Assembly: GCF_030272615.1 (NCBI RefSeq)
Contig: NC_081407.1
Span: forward strand, 317,032,456-317,096,455
Length of the DNA: 64,000 bases
Source of the DNA: Cryptomeria japonica
Taxonomy: Eukaryota > Streptophyta > Pinopsida > Cupressales > Cupressaceae
Reading direction: 5' to 3'
Under the pieces are notes generated by a model that was not told where the DNA came from, did not search any database, and was given only the letters and a program-made list of their open reading frames with translations. Below are positions 1 to 11,850 of the stretch, one piece after another (positions within the stretch are counted from its first letter, which is position 1; every line of letters starts with the position of its first letter). The position numbers were made by a program, and so were the translations under genes.

Positions 1-2422
1 TGTAACCCCTTCCATGGGTTTAGTTTCTTTTCTTACTGCATCTAGCACCAGGGCATCAACAATATCCCACTCTGGCAAGATAAGCACTCCAGCTTGTGCT
101 ACTAGATCTCTTCCCTGCTCAGGAGTGATGGTTTTGAATTCTTCCATCATCTCTTGTTTTATTTCTTCCTCCATTGAGGCTGGATCTTTATTGGGTTGCT
201 CAGCCTTTCTTGTCTCACATCTAGCATTATATCTATCTATATGTTGTTTTCAAATGAATTGCATAAATGCTTCCGATGTGACAAAGTTGTCATCAGCTAA
301 AAAGGCACTACTTGCCTTTTTTATCTTAGGATCCCACTCCTAGCCTTTTAGTTTAGTGGAGGTGATATCCATTTCAGCATCAATGGGCTCTTTTGGCATC
401 CCTTCCTCCACTTCATCATAGGTGTATGCAATTTCCCCTAAGCTACCCAACTGCAAGAGGTGTTCAGCTGCTGCTTGTTCATCTCCTATATGGATAGGGG
501 ATTGGGATGGGAAATACAAAGGTGTATCTAATTGTACTTCTTTCCCCACCCTTTGCTTCTTTGGGCTATCTTGGATGTCAGTGACATCTTGTATCTTCCT
601 CTTTCCTTTGGATGTAGAGGGCTCCCCTGTTGTAGGCACCAGCACACTGTAACCTGATTTCTTACGCAGTGTGTAATCACCAGGAGGAATTGCTTTGGTG
701 GAAGCTGACCTGCTCAGGATCACTCTAGCCTTTTCAGGGTTGCTCTTAATCAAAGCTTCCCTCTTCTCCTTTAGTGTTTGCATTACATCTTCAAAGCAAA
801 CAATCAAAAACTTTATTTTTTTCTTCCAATGGGAAGAAGCTAGATAATGGGTCATAGCTAGCATCAAATTGATGCACAAAATCCAAGGCTTTCTTATAAG
901 CCACCCACTTTTCTTTCCTTAGTTCCTGCTCATCTAGATCAAATTCATTTCTGATGAGGTCTTCAGGAAATTGGAATTGATGAGGCCTACCTCTGCATGC
1001 TACCTTCTTCCTAAACACACCATTGAAGAAGTCCTCTAGATCAGCACACTTGGATACTACAGTGGATAAATGATAAGGTTTGAGGAAATCCTCAAAGCAA
1101 TTCCAGCCTCCCTTTGTTATTACGAATTGGTGGGCTATGGTAGTTGCAGGGAAAATAGTCCCTTTACCTCTGCCTGTCAACTTTGCCTCTTGTAGGCCAC
1201 CAATTTGCCTAAGGATCTCCGCTATTCCCACTTTGAGAGGGACCTGGTAAGGTAACAAAAATGGAGTACCCCTGAAACCAAAAACTCTGAAAACTATGGA
1301 GACTGGATATAAATAAATGTCGGCCCAGTTATGAACAATCTTGATGTTCTCTGCGAATTATTTTGGCCTTATGAATTCCAGAAGAACCTTGGGGACTCTT
1401 GGGTTATCAGAGCATAGGAGAGTTCTTATTTTGGATGCAAAATATTTATCAAACTTCAAAAAACTAGCATCCTCTCTGTCCCATGACAACACAGTACTCC
1501 ATAATTGTACTGGCATTTTTTCTCCTTCCTTCTCCTTAACCAGGTCTAGTCCACTAGCAGAATAATCACCGCCTTTGAAGAGAAAAAGATGCATTAGGAG
1601 TGAATACCATCTGAAAGGTCTGTCCACCTTTCCATTCTTTATTCCTATCAACCCTCCATGGATAGCATCGGCAATGAAAGAGGCATAATCAAATGTGATA
1701 GCAAGAAAAGGATTCAAAATCTAGGCAATCATTAGCAAGTAATGATTCAGCATATTTGCTTCAACATCTTCTCCTAGAACTTGACAAAGTGCCCAATACA
1801 TTCCCTTAGCCCTCGGGGTAAACATACTCAATCAGAAGGGCTCTTGTGTGTTGGGTCCTACAACTGTTAACCCTCCTATTTTCACAAAAAGTTCCTTGAG
1901 AGGCCCATTCCTGAGATGACTCCTCTGTGCACTGTAAACTTGGGCTAATGATGTGAAATGTATAGGTTCCAAGAAGTTTGTGAACTTATTAAGCCCAAAT
2001 GCTGTCCTTAATTCTTCAGCATTAATTTCCACAAGGGTTTTCCCATTTACATCCTGGATGCATCTTGTGACTGGATCATAATTTAATGCCATTTGGGTTA
2101 GCAGGTCTGTATCCATGAATACCCCTGGGACTACTAATTTCCCAACATCTAGTTCCCAGATACTATTTTGAGGGGTAGGAGAATTTCTCATTCCAAATCC
2201 AACTTTAAACAATCCCAACCTTGACAATCCAACCTGTGGGTCTCTCAGCCAATTACCTTTGTCATACAATCCTTCTCCTATCTTCAGACGGGGAGCCCTG
2301 GGCACTAACTCTTTGGCCTTTGATGCCTGATTGGTTGACAACGTCAACTGTTCTAAAAAATCATCACATACACTTCTTTCTAAATAATTAACCTTGCCGG
2401 AAAATTCCCTTTTAGGAGCCAT
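1..2422 (-). pseudogene. long ORF remnant of unknown function, running off the left edge
   Basis: I do not recognise this protein. Translation on the minus strand starts at a Met at 2422 (MAPKREFSGK) and can be followed to base 1 as one protein-like sequence of roughly 790 codons. In-frame stops lie near 1832, 1720 and 1358, a frame change lies between 879 and 791, and more stops lie near 340 and 230. The first part is rich in hydrophobic and aromatic residues without a familiar catalytic motif. The 340-791 part is Lys/Ser/Pro-rich (a possible nuclear signal in KGKRKIQ and SPKKQR), and the last part is acidic and probably helical. It could be the body ORF of a non-autonomous retroelement, like the one in element A, or a decayed gene of the plant mobile-domain type; neither is proven. 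The tandem repeats lie upstream of its start. Confidence 0.5.
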
Positions 2423-2789
2423 TTTGAAAATGCAAGAAAATGAATATCACTCTTAAACAATCTTGCAACAAAAGAATTATCCTACTTAGAACACCACACA
2501 AGAATTGCCACAAAAATATAAGAGAACCTGATCTTTGCTTGAAGGAATTTTCTCTACAACTGAACCGACTTGCTCTGTATCTGAAAAAGATAACTCTGCG
2601 TCTGCTCTTCTGCAAAATCTTTTAAAAGATATCTTGACTTGGTAGTTAGGAAATCAAATATTTGTACTCAGGGCCTTAACTATAACATTGATTCCGCATG
2701 CTTCGGCCGTCCCTTCGAAATTGAATTCATACGAGAATTCATATTTTTTGCTCCAACGGGTCACAACATTCCTGCAAGTGTTCCATTTT
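2423..2789. other. AT-rich spacer between the ORF remnant and the repeat array
   Basis: This is upstream of the Met at 2422 on the minus strand. I see no ORF of note, no clear primer-binding site and no convincing TATA box. It may be the 5' leader of the ORF remnant. Confidence 0.4.
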
Positions 2790-4440
2790 GCTCTTTCGCA
2801 ACTTCGCGAAGCATAACTATCGGGCAGCTTAGTCCTACGAAATAGCACCAACCGTTCGATCAAAAGAAACTTGATCGAGTGTTAGATTAACTGACGGCTT
2901 TGGCCTTTTTCTGGGTCCCGCTTTTCTATTGGCTGCATAATACCACGTGGCATCCAATCATTGGTCTTGAAATTTCCTTCGCATTCCACTTGATACTGGC
3001 CGCGTGTCTTTCTTTTATACCGATATTTCCACCTTGGCGGGCCCACACTTTCTTCTCAGACCACGTGTCATCATGACATGTGGACGGCTCTCGTTCATTC
3101 TCGCTATTTTGCGGGCATAAGGAGTGAGCACCTTACCCTTGCGAAATAGCGCGGACCGTTGGATCAGCTCTCAAGTTGATCGGCATTTAATCTTCTGAAA
3201 AGGCTCTCAGGAATGGTGGGCCCGCTGACTCGTCGTGAACACCTGGCATCCAGTCACCTGCGGCGCTGATTTGTCACTTTGTCATTCACTAGAAGGAAAC
3301 CACGGGGGCTCCACTTTCATCTCAACAAGTCTATCCTCTAGGTCATCATCATGACACGTGGACAACTCTCGTTCATTCTCGCTATTTCGCGGGCGTAAAG
3401 AGTGAGCACCTTACCCTTGCGAAATAGCGCGGACCGTTGGATCAGCTCTCAAGTTGATCGGCATTTAATCTTCTGAAAAGGCTCTTAGGAATGGTGGGCC
3501 CACTGACTCGTCGTGAACACCTGGCATCGAGTCACCTGTGGCACTGATTTGTCACTCTGTCATTCGCCAGAAGGAAACCATGGGGGCCCCACTTTCGTCT
3601 CAACAGGTCTATCCTCCAGGTCATCATCATGACACGTGGATGGCTCTTGTTCATTCTCGCTATTTTGCAGGTGTAAAGAGTGAGCACCTTACCCTTGCGA
3701 AATAGCGCGGACCGTTGGATCAGCTCTCAAGTTGATCAGCATTTAATCTTATAAAAAGGCTCTCAGGAATGGTGGGCCCGCTGACTCGTCATGAACACCT
3801 GGCATCCAGTCACTTGCGACGTTGATTTGTCACTCTGTCATTCGCCAGAAGGAAACCACGGGGGCCCCACTTTCATCTCAATAGGTCTATCCTCTAGGTC
3901 ATCATCATGACACGTGGATGGATCTCATTCATTCTCACTATTTCGCGGGCGTAAAGAGTGAGCATTTTACCCTTGCAAAATGGCGCGGACCGTTGGATCA
4001 TCTCTCAAAGTGATCGGCATTTAATCCTCTGAAAAGGCTCTCAGGAATGGTGGGCCCGCTGACTCGTCGTGAACACCTAGCATCCAGTCACCTGCAGCGC
4101 TGATTTGTCGATCTGTCATTCGCCAGAAGGAAACCACGTGGCTCCAAGTGTTATTAATAGCTGTACCTGCCAGGTCATATCCACCTGTGACCTGACTCAC
4201 CTCTAGGGCCCGCCTTTTAACCTTTAACCCGGACCTGCTGACTGTTGTGATTTGTGCCACGTGCTACCATTTTACTCGCTGTCAACAACCAGCTGAATCA
4301 TCTATGTGGCATGCCATGTGGTTTTCGCTATTTCGCGGGGTATAAACTATGCACAACTTCGCCTAGCGAAATAACGCGAGCCGTAGATCCATCTGCGAGA
4401 TGCGCACTTGTTACTAGGCCCGACAACTTTAGAAGAAAAA
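2790..4440. repeat. 278-bp tandem repeat array with diverged ends
   Basis: The anchor TCGCTATT (or its one-base variant) starts at 3101, 3379, 3657 and 3935, giving exactly 278 bp between each. Units share a block with ACCGTTGGATCAGCTCTCAA, a block with GGGCCCGCTGACTCGTCGTG and a G-box-like TGACACGTGGA just before each anchor. The fourth unit diverges after about 4140. A degraded relative of the anchor lies at 4325 and another near 2790. Units differ by scattered substitutions, so the array is old enough to have drifted but kept its exact period. The array is upstream of the minus-strand ORF, so it may be a repeated promoter or LTR region; that is inference. Confidence 0.85.
3380..3429. repeat. 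11-bp perfect inverted repeat inside the 278-bp unit
   Basis: Arms CGCTATTTCGC (3380-3390) and GCGAAATAGCG (3419-3429) are exact reverse complements with a 28-bp spacer. The same arrangement recurs, with a few substitutions, in the other units (from about 3102, 3658 and 3936) and in diverged form near 2790-2850 and 4326-4380. Confidence 0.8.
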
Positions 4441-5091
4441 ACATGCAAGGCATAAATTTTTCAATTAATTGACATAACTGCCTAGGCAAACAACAAGGGG
4501 GGGACACTTCCTACGACCCCATGACCCATAACTTAAGTGAATAAAGTAACGACAGATTAGAAACTAGAGGGTTTAAAATGAATACGATAGGATCCAAAAT
4601 CAAAAACCCTTAAACCCCTATGGTCTAGAACAAAACTGAAGCATTTGGAATTACACCCTATTCGAAAAATTTCAATATACCATAGCCAATCATGGGAAAA
4701 GAAAAACCCAATTTTAAATAGTGATAACACCAAGATTGAAATTTTGAATTTGAATTAGCAACCAAATTTGAAGAGGGAAATTCAAAATTTAAACAACTCA
4801 CAAGCAAATTCTAAAAATTAGGATTTTTTAAATTAACCACTTAATTTTAAAAATTAATTATGAAATTTGACTTGTAGATGAAAATTTGAATTTGCAAATT
4901 GAATGAATCCTCAGATCTGAAATAATTAACCCAAATTAAGCAATTCATAAACTCAATTTTGAATTTAAAAATTAGGGTTTTAATGGGATTAATCTCTAAA
5001 TTAAGAAAATCAAACTTGTAAATAAAAATTTGAATTTTAAATTGCATACACTCAGATATGAAAACGAAAATCAGAATTAATGGTGTAAGGA
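4441..5091 (-). other. T-a internal leader fragment (5' untranslated region)
   Basis: This non-coding AT-rich stretch has repeated AAATTTGAATTT-like runs. It resembles the leader of T-c (about 30534-31634), between gag and the primer-binding site. It ends on the right at a primer-binding site and LTR. No gag follows on the left; the sequence joins the 278-bp array region instead, so T-a is truncated. A G-run AAGGGGGGGAC at about 4494 looks like a polypurine tract but has no LTR beside it that I can recognise. Confidence 0.5.
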
Positions 5092-5104
5092 GTCGGGTTC
5101 ACTA
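5092..5104 (-). other. T-a primer-binding site
   Basis: GTCGGGTTCACTA is the reverse complement of TAGTGAACCCGAC. It matches the TGGTGAACCCGAC site next to the T-d 5' LTR except at one base, and lies three bases from the LTR end. I do not assign the tRNA. Confidence 0.7.
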
Positions 5105-5107
5105 AAA

Positions 5108-6269
5108 TGTAAAGTGGAAAATTGGGAGCTTAGCCAAATTCTCCACAAGGGAAGAGGATGATTTTCTAAGCTCAATTTTCACTTGGGGAAACTTTACATT
5201 CAAAAGAGGGATTGAATCCACTAGATCCAATCCTAAATGATGCAATAACTAAATACTAAGTGGATAGTTGAAATTGGAATGTAGTTGACCTTCTTTTGTA
5301 AGTTGAATAGGTAAAATGTTGGAATTGAAGATGAAATAGGTGAAAACAGTGAGCTACAGATTTAGGATTCAGTCGTGCACAACTTTAAGATGATTCAGAG
5401 CTACTTTGTGAAATTGGGCGAAAATTGCATGGATCGTGTGTTCGGACCAGGTTGCCCCCAACATGGTCCTCTGAACTTTTTGTGCGTCGAAAAGAGTTTT
5501 TTTGTCTCTACAAATAAAGCTTAATTCCAAAAGTATAGATGCGCACCTGCTTCCTACACACATAAAAGAAGAAGAAAGGGGTTGGGAATAGGGGTTTGCC
5601 TAAGTCAAACCCCGGTTTGGAATCAACCTTGAATGACATATTGCAAATACTTGAAATAAATGATGGAAATATATACCCTCAAATCTGCAATAGATGATGA
5701 GAATGCTTTGCTTCTTATATGAAATCACAATATGTTGTATGAAATGGCATGAACATGACAAAACCCTAACACACACATGCTTGCAAATGAATCATGTAAT
5801 AATGCTCCAATGAATGGATGAAGAGAATGCAACCCTCAAGAATGCTTGATTATGAATGCTTGAATGCTTGGATGTAGTCTCCTTGCTTCCTCCACTTTGT
5901 CATGCTATCACCTTATGATCATGTCTTATGCCAAATGAGAGGGGAAGACTTCCTTATATACCTTCTTGTCGTCAATTGTTTAATTTTCTGACATAGGTTG
6001 ACATGGGGAAGTAATTTCCCACTCAAATTTGAGATATGGCCTAGGAGCCAAAATGGGTCCTCATAAGGGAGGACCAGGGCATGGCGCCCTGGTCCTACCC
6101 TAATTTGGGCTAGGATCAAGAGCTATGTAAGGTGAAAGGTGGAAAAAGTGAAGTTTTATTGCATAGGGGAGGCATAAACAGGTCTCAATCAAGCATGGGG
6201 AAGAGAACGCTAAGGTGAGGGCCCCAAATGCAGTCAAAATTGCAAGGGGTACAATTTTAGGATGCTACA
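5108..6269 (-). repeat. T-a LTR (1162 bp)
   Basis: On the + strand it runs from TGTAAAGTGG to GATGCTACA. It is recognised by family blocks shared with the T-b, T-c and T-d LTRs: the GGGGTTTG..CAAACCCC hairpin at 5591-5613, a TATATAAGG promoter box (minus strand, near 5955), an inverted repeat around GCCCTGGTCC at 6070-6096, and a terminal block resembling TCATAAAATTGT near 6250-6269. A primer-binding site on the left side makes it the 5' LTR of a minus-strand element. Its sequence is too far from the T-b LTR (11233-12655) for the two to be a pair. Confidence 0.8.
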
Positions 6270-6480
6270 TAATGTCACGACAGATTTGGCCTCTTTATTA
6301 CCTTGCACCAACAAAGTAATAAGGGTCATCCTAAGAGAACCTAACATAACACAAAAACATACCAAGAAACATATCACAAGGGAAGAATATTACAAACAAG
6401 TAAAGACACAAAATATAATCTACAACATGAATGAAGCTAGTCAAGCAAATCATATGCCTTTGATTCTTGGTTAACATCAT
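6270..6480 (-). other. short 3' tail of T-b without a polypurine tract
   Basis: T-c and T-d carry about 750-790 bp between the end of the polyprotein and a GGGGGCTAAA tract beside the 3' LTR. Here only 211 bp separate the T-b coding end from the T-a LTR and no such tract is seen. A deletion or rearrangement probably removed the T-b 3' end. Confidence 0.5.
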
Positions 6481-9400
6481 CTAGGATGGAAGCCATGATG
6501 CAAGAGGAGACACATCAAGCACAATAGATGGAGCTACGACAAGTTCCAAACAAGGATCATTCTCTAAGGATGAATCTTTTTGTTTGTCACTAGGAGCTAG
6601 GGTTAATGCTTTTGAAAAATGTGAAGATAACTCATGATTAATTTCAACAAGCTCATACATATCATTAGAATCAACATTGTTAGCATGAACAACATTATCA
6701 TCATCCATATCATCATTTATATTAATAAAAATAAGATCTTTAATATGAAAAGAAGTTGAGCCATCTTTTTTCTTAAGCACTTTTTATTTAGGTGATTTGA
6801 GTTGAACTTCCTCCCTAGGGTGAGGTGAAGGCTAGACAAATGGTACCAATTCATCATTTGGTGTCTTCAAGAAGGAAATAGTTTGGGAAGAAATATTTTG
6901 AGCCTTAACATGACGTCTTTGTCAATATTATCTTGCACAACAATTCCTTTTAGCTTCAGTCGATATTTGCAAAGGTTTAGGATCAATGGACATATGATTA
7001 TTTTCTTCCTTTATAGGGGGAGGAATGGAAGAAGCCCCAATAGGTTGAGATATACTTGATGCCAAGTGGTTTCCATTGTAGGAATCAAGAGATAGGACTG
7101 TGGCATATAGAGGGGGAATAGAAGGAGTAGGAAGAATAGAAAGTCCATTATGAGGAGGAATATCCATGGGTGTAGGGCCTGTAGGTTTACTCAAGGCCAT
7201 GAACATCTCATTTTTCCATTTTTTATAAGATAAGAAAAGGATGTCATTTTGAGGCTTAAGAGGCTTAGGATGTTTAGGCCAAAAGAATTCAAGAGAGAAA
7301 TTTTCATGCTTCACAGCGGGTTGATAAAGGCTATGATTAATTTTATAATAGTTCCATTATGAGGGAATTTCAAACATTTATGAATTATAGAAGGGACAGC
7401 TTTCATGGAAGAGAGCCAAGGATGCCCCAACTTCACATGAAATTGATCTGATGTAGGAATAATAACAAAGGTGACATCTAAGCAATTAGTACCAACCTCA
7501 CCAAGAAGGGCAATAGAACCAATGGTAGGGCAAGAGAAACCATCAAACACCTTATCCATAACATCAAATTTATCATATGTTACTTGATGCAATTATTAAG
7601 TATAAAGATATTCTTTAGTGATTACATTCACCATACACACTGGATCGATGAGCACCCCTCATGAGAGTTTGTCTTTGATCTTCGTAGTAATGTATGATAG
7701 GCCATTAGGTGAAACTATAGTCTCACTAGGATCAAAAGTAATACAAAAGTCAATTAAAGGTGTAGGCTTGTCAACAAGGTTCACACCATTATTAGATTTT
7801 GTGTCGAGGTCATTAGGAAAAAAATCAAGAGACTTAGAATCAACATTGGTAGAATGAGAAGGTAACAAATTGGTAAATATTTGGAGGTTTTTGTTAGGAG
7901 CTACAGATTTATTCCCTTTGTCATTGACACCAACTACAAATATAATATTGTTATCAATAAAGTATTGGATCTTATTTCTTAATTGGTAACACTTCTCAGT
8001 ATCATGGCTAGGTTGATAGTGATATTGACAAAAGGCTTTAGGATCATGGCAAGTTGGCAATGGTTTAAAATTGTCAATTGGTTTGATGGGAGGAAGCTGC
8101 AACACATTAGCATTCATCAACCTCAACATTATACTATGCAAATACTTAGAAAGAGGAGTTAATTCTTTACTAAAGTATTTTGATAAAGGAGCCACACCTG
8201 ATGTCATGGCTGCCACTTGAGTGTTGGTGTTGTCGTTTATCTTGATGAAACCTTTTTTTGGTTTGTACTTCATAAATTATTTTTTAGCATTGTCATTCTT
8301 ATTAACTGGAGCCATTATAGAGGGCGATTCAAATTGACTCACTTGAGGTTGATAAATATGAAGCACTACACACAATTTCATATAGGAAGCAAACTCAGAA
8401 AATAGAAGTTGATCTCTAATATCTTTTTGTAAATTAACAATAAAAATTATTTGAACATGATGATCAAGCATAGGCTAAGGAATTTGTGAATGTAAATTTT
8501 TATATCTACTAATAAAATTAGTCACTTTTTCTTTAACTCCTTTCTTACAATGAATCAAATCAGTCAAAGTAATCTTATGACCAATGTTATATTGAAATTG
8601 TTGAATGAGAGCATTACCCAATTGTTGAAAAGAAGTAATAGAATAAGGAGACATAGAACAATACCATCACAAGTCTTTATTTCTATAGGTTGTAGTAAAC
8701 AACTTATCCATAAGTCTTTAGTCATGAGAAAAATTCACTACACAAAGTTTGAAATGTTTTCACATGAGTCAAGGGACCACCTTTTACACTGTACAACTCC
8801 AATTGAGGAGCTTCCATATACTTAGGAGGAACTGCATAAGCAATGTCATCTGATAATGGGCTCACTAAATCAAATGTAGGAACATTGAACTTGGATTGAG
8901 TTATGGAAGCCAACTAGTGTTGTAAAGATGCAACAATTTTACCTAGGTTATTGATAATTGCTTCGATGGATGGATTGAAATTAGATATATTGTATTGTGA
9001 TGGAGAAGTAATATTGTTGTAAGTAGGTAGAGGTTGAGAATAAGGAAGGGAAAAATTGTGGTATGTTGGTATGGGAAATTATTGTGACACAAATAGAAGA
9101 CTCACAGAAGGAGGTATGCAAGAACATTGATTAGTAGGATCTCCCCCATGACTAACATGTGTAGGATTAACATTTTGTGTGGAAGTAGTCATGATAGAAT
9201 ATGTAAATGTAGGCACACTAGGTAAGGATGTAGGCATATGAATGGAATGATTAAATTGGCTAGTGGGTTGAGAGGAACCGAGGACTTTGGCACAAATTTT
9301 GATTTGCATAACATTAGTATAAAAAATCTGAACAAGGACATACAAAAAATCCACACCTATCTTATCATTTTGCACCATTCTTTTCAATCCTTCAATCAAT

Positions 9401-9703
9401 GGGATTGCCTCATTATACGGGTATTGTTGGCCCATCCATTGTTGAAGATTCTCCAATTTGTTATCAATATTCTCCAATTGGTCAATAGTAACCTTGGTTA
9501 TTGATTCATTCACATTATGAGAAGTATGAGAAAGAATGGGGAATAATGTCATTGATTGGATTAGATGAAGCACCAACATTCACATGTAATAAGTTATCCA
9601 ATCGAGGCTCCATATCCTTAGTGTTTAAACCTTGGGAAGCCTTGAGTCTACAACTTATTTTCATTGGAATATTATTTATAGGACTAATGGTAACAAAAAT
9701 CAT
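6481..9703 (-). pseudogene. T-b gag-protease polyprotein, degraded
   Basis: This is a minus-strand relative of the T-d polyprotein, broken by many stops and frame changes. The start is the Met at 9703, whose first residues (MIFVTISP) align with the T-d start (MSFTTISP). Recognisable pieces in order are: the N-terminal gag (9703-9079), a retrotransposon gag domain (about 8900-8280), a CHHC knuckle (CQYHYQPSHDTEKC, about 8000-8050), the protease domain (about 7700-7320) with I-D-P-V-C-M-V-N near 7645, and a C-terminal domain ending in LDVSPLASWLPS at 6481. No reverse transcriptase, RNase H or integrase lies between gag-protease and the 3' side. Known of the family: gag forms the particle and the protease matures it. 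This copy cannot make a full protein. Confidence 0.8.
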
Positions 9704-9742
9704 GCACAAAGGAGGAAAAATTGGACACAAAGATTAAAAACT

Positions 9743-10897
9743 TGTTAGAAGTATGTGTTGTTGTGGTTGTCATTGATGTCAAACTTGATGTTCCAGAAAG
9801 TTGTTGGTCTAGAAAGTTTGAGCTGCACATATATCTTGTTGTTTTGGTGTTGCAATTGTTCTATTGGTTGTTTTGGAAGAGTTCAGGTCTAAAAAGTGTT
9901 GTTGATATTGTTATGTTCTTTGGATATATTTTTAGTATCATGGAGATGATAGTTTTGTGGTCTAGAAATATCTTTGTGTTCTCTAGATGTTGTGGCATTG
10001 TTCATAGCTGGTTGTGATATTCTATGTTAGAGCTATCTCTGGGTTTGGATATGATTTATGGAAGGTGATTGGATACATGTTATGGGTCTCACGATAGCAT
10101 GCGGAGATTCAGAATAGGGTAATTTGTATTGGAGGATATGTTTTGACCTTTTATTTCCTATATAGATGCATTGTGTATTGATATGTTGTTAGTTATGTTC
10201 TGATGATTGCGGATCAGTGAATTGATCTTCAAAAGATATTTTTTGGTCCCCTATTTCTTCTAGACTGGATTAACATGTATGTTTTTGGTCTTGAAGTCAT
10301 ATTTTTTTTTTTAGGCCGACTTGGTTCAAGCTTTAATGACCTATCTTGTATATAAGAAATGTATGTAATTGAAGTTAAGTGTAGAGTTGCAAGAGAAGTG
10401 TAGATAATGTGAGAGGAAGTGTGTGGAATTCAGTGAGGAGCAAAGAAGAGTTGTGTTTGAATGATATGCAAGATATTTTGAGACCATGGTAGATTTGTGA
10501 GACAAAGTGATGATAGTTTGAGGTCAGAGTTATGTGTGTTGATGTTGGTCACTTGATGCAAAGTTCAAGGAGATCCTTCTTTTCAATTCATTTTGTTTCT
10601 TGCTCTGGTGCAGTTAGCTTCAGGTTTGCAATTCATTTTTTTGCATCTTGCCCCAACAGAATTTAGCCTTCATTTGCAAGTCCAGAGTAGTGAGATCTTT
10701 CTTTGTAATTTGATATACATAGTGGATATATTTTGTGGATAGGTGCTCGCTGTGGTTTTTTCATTTTTTGGTTTTTCCATGTAGAAAATCCTGGTGTTCA
10801 TGTGTTGGATGTGTATAGTTGATTAATTGTTTATGTTCTACATTAATTTTTGTTTAGACTGATTCACCCCCCTCTTAGTCCTGCCTTGTGTTCAACA
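9743..10897 (+). mobile_element. solo LTR (1155 bp) with target-site duplication AAACT
   Basis: It runs from TGTTAGAAGT to TTGTGTTCAACA and is flanked by AAACT on both sides (9738-9742 and 10898-10902). Near the 3' end are the copia-type LTR blocks GAAAATCCTGGTG and GATTCACCCCCCTCTTAG. No primer-binding site or internal region follows, so this is a solo LTR left by LTR-LTR recombination. It sits 40 bp upstream of the T-b gag start, inside the T-b leader. Confidence 0.88.
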
Positions 10898-10902
10898 AAA
10901 CT

Positions 10903-11216
10903 ATGATCAAGCAATGCAATTCTTTGTAAAAATGATTGATTAACCAATAAATTAAACAATGTGCATTATGATATTGAATATTAGACATGCATCTAAATAT
11001 TAATATAGCATGTCATAATAATTAGATCTAAAAATACAACTTAAAAATTAAGCAACCCACAAGTCAATTTTAGAATAATAAATTAGGGTTTTTATGAAAT
11101 TAGCCACTAAATTTATATAATTTAATTACAAATAAAATATATGAGTGCAAAAATTAATGTTTAAAATGCATACAAATTAGATCTAAGTCAATAAATCAGA
11201 AGCATGCATGAAAGAA
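10903..11216 (-). other. T-b leader remnant
   Basis: This AT-rich non-coding sequence lies between the solo LTR and the T-b primer-binding site. It is shorter than the leaders of T-c and T-d, and I do not see the long hairpin present in those. Confidence 0.5.
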
Positions 11217-11229
11217 GTCGGGTTCACTA
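11217..11229 (-). other. T-b primer-binding site
   Basis: GTCGGGTTCACTA has the same sequence and spacing to the LTR as in T-a. Confidence 0.7.
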
Positions 11230-11850
11230 AAATATAATGGTGAGAAAATTAGGGTTTCACAAGTTATGCTTTGTAAACTTTCTCATGCCATAACATTAAA
11301 ATGAGGGTAAATACAATAGATCCAACCTAAATCCTATTAGAAGAAGGCTTGAATGCTGATTAAATCCTTATTCCCCTTTTGTTTGAGTTGAAAATGCAAT
11401 TGAAATTGTAAGTTGAATTTAGGGAAAATATTTGAAAATTTGAAGTAAATCAATGATGAAAATGGATTTCTATAGATACAATAGAGCCATAGTCAGGGAT
11501 CTGGGCAAAAGAAGATATTTAGAATCTGTACACTAGGTTCACCAAAATATAATGGTGAGAAAATTAGGGGTTGACAAGTTATGCTTTGTAAACTAGGAAA
11601 TGACCTAATTTTTTCATGCCAAATCATTAAAAGGAGGATAAAGACAATAGATCAAACCTCAATCCTATTAGAAGAAGGGTTCAATGTTGATTGAAGCCTT
11701 ATTCTCCTTTTCTTGACTAAAATGAAATTGAAATCGTAAAGAATTTAGGGAAAATATTTGAGAATTTATAGTGAATTGATGAAAACGTACTTCTATAGAT
11801 ATCCAATAGAGTCATACTTAGGGATCTAAGAAAAATAAGATATTTAGAAT
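11221..11850. repeat. 315-bp tandem duplication across the primer site and LTR edge
   Basis: GGTTCACTAAAATATAATGG at 11221 recurs as GGTTCACCAAAATATAATGG at 11536, followed in both copies by GTGAGAAAATTAGGG, GACAAGTTATGCTTTG-like text, CCTATTAGAAGAAGG and the CTTCTATAGATA block. Each unit thus contains part of the primer-binding site plus the first 300 bp of the LTR. Confidence 0.75.

Noticed and set aside
3101-4213. CRISPR-like direct repeats
   Set aside because: The 278-bp units are contiguous tandem copies without unique spacers, in plant retroelement DNA.
4488-4504. Polypurine-tract-like AAGGGGGGGAC as the end of a plus-strand element
   Set aside because: No LTR pair starting there could be recognised, so the boundary is not supported.
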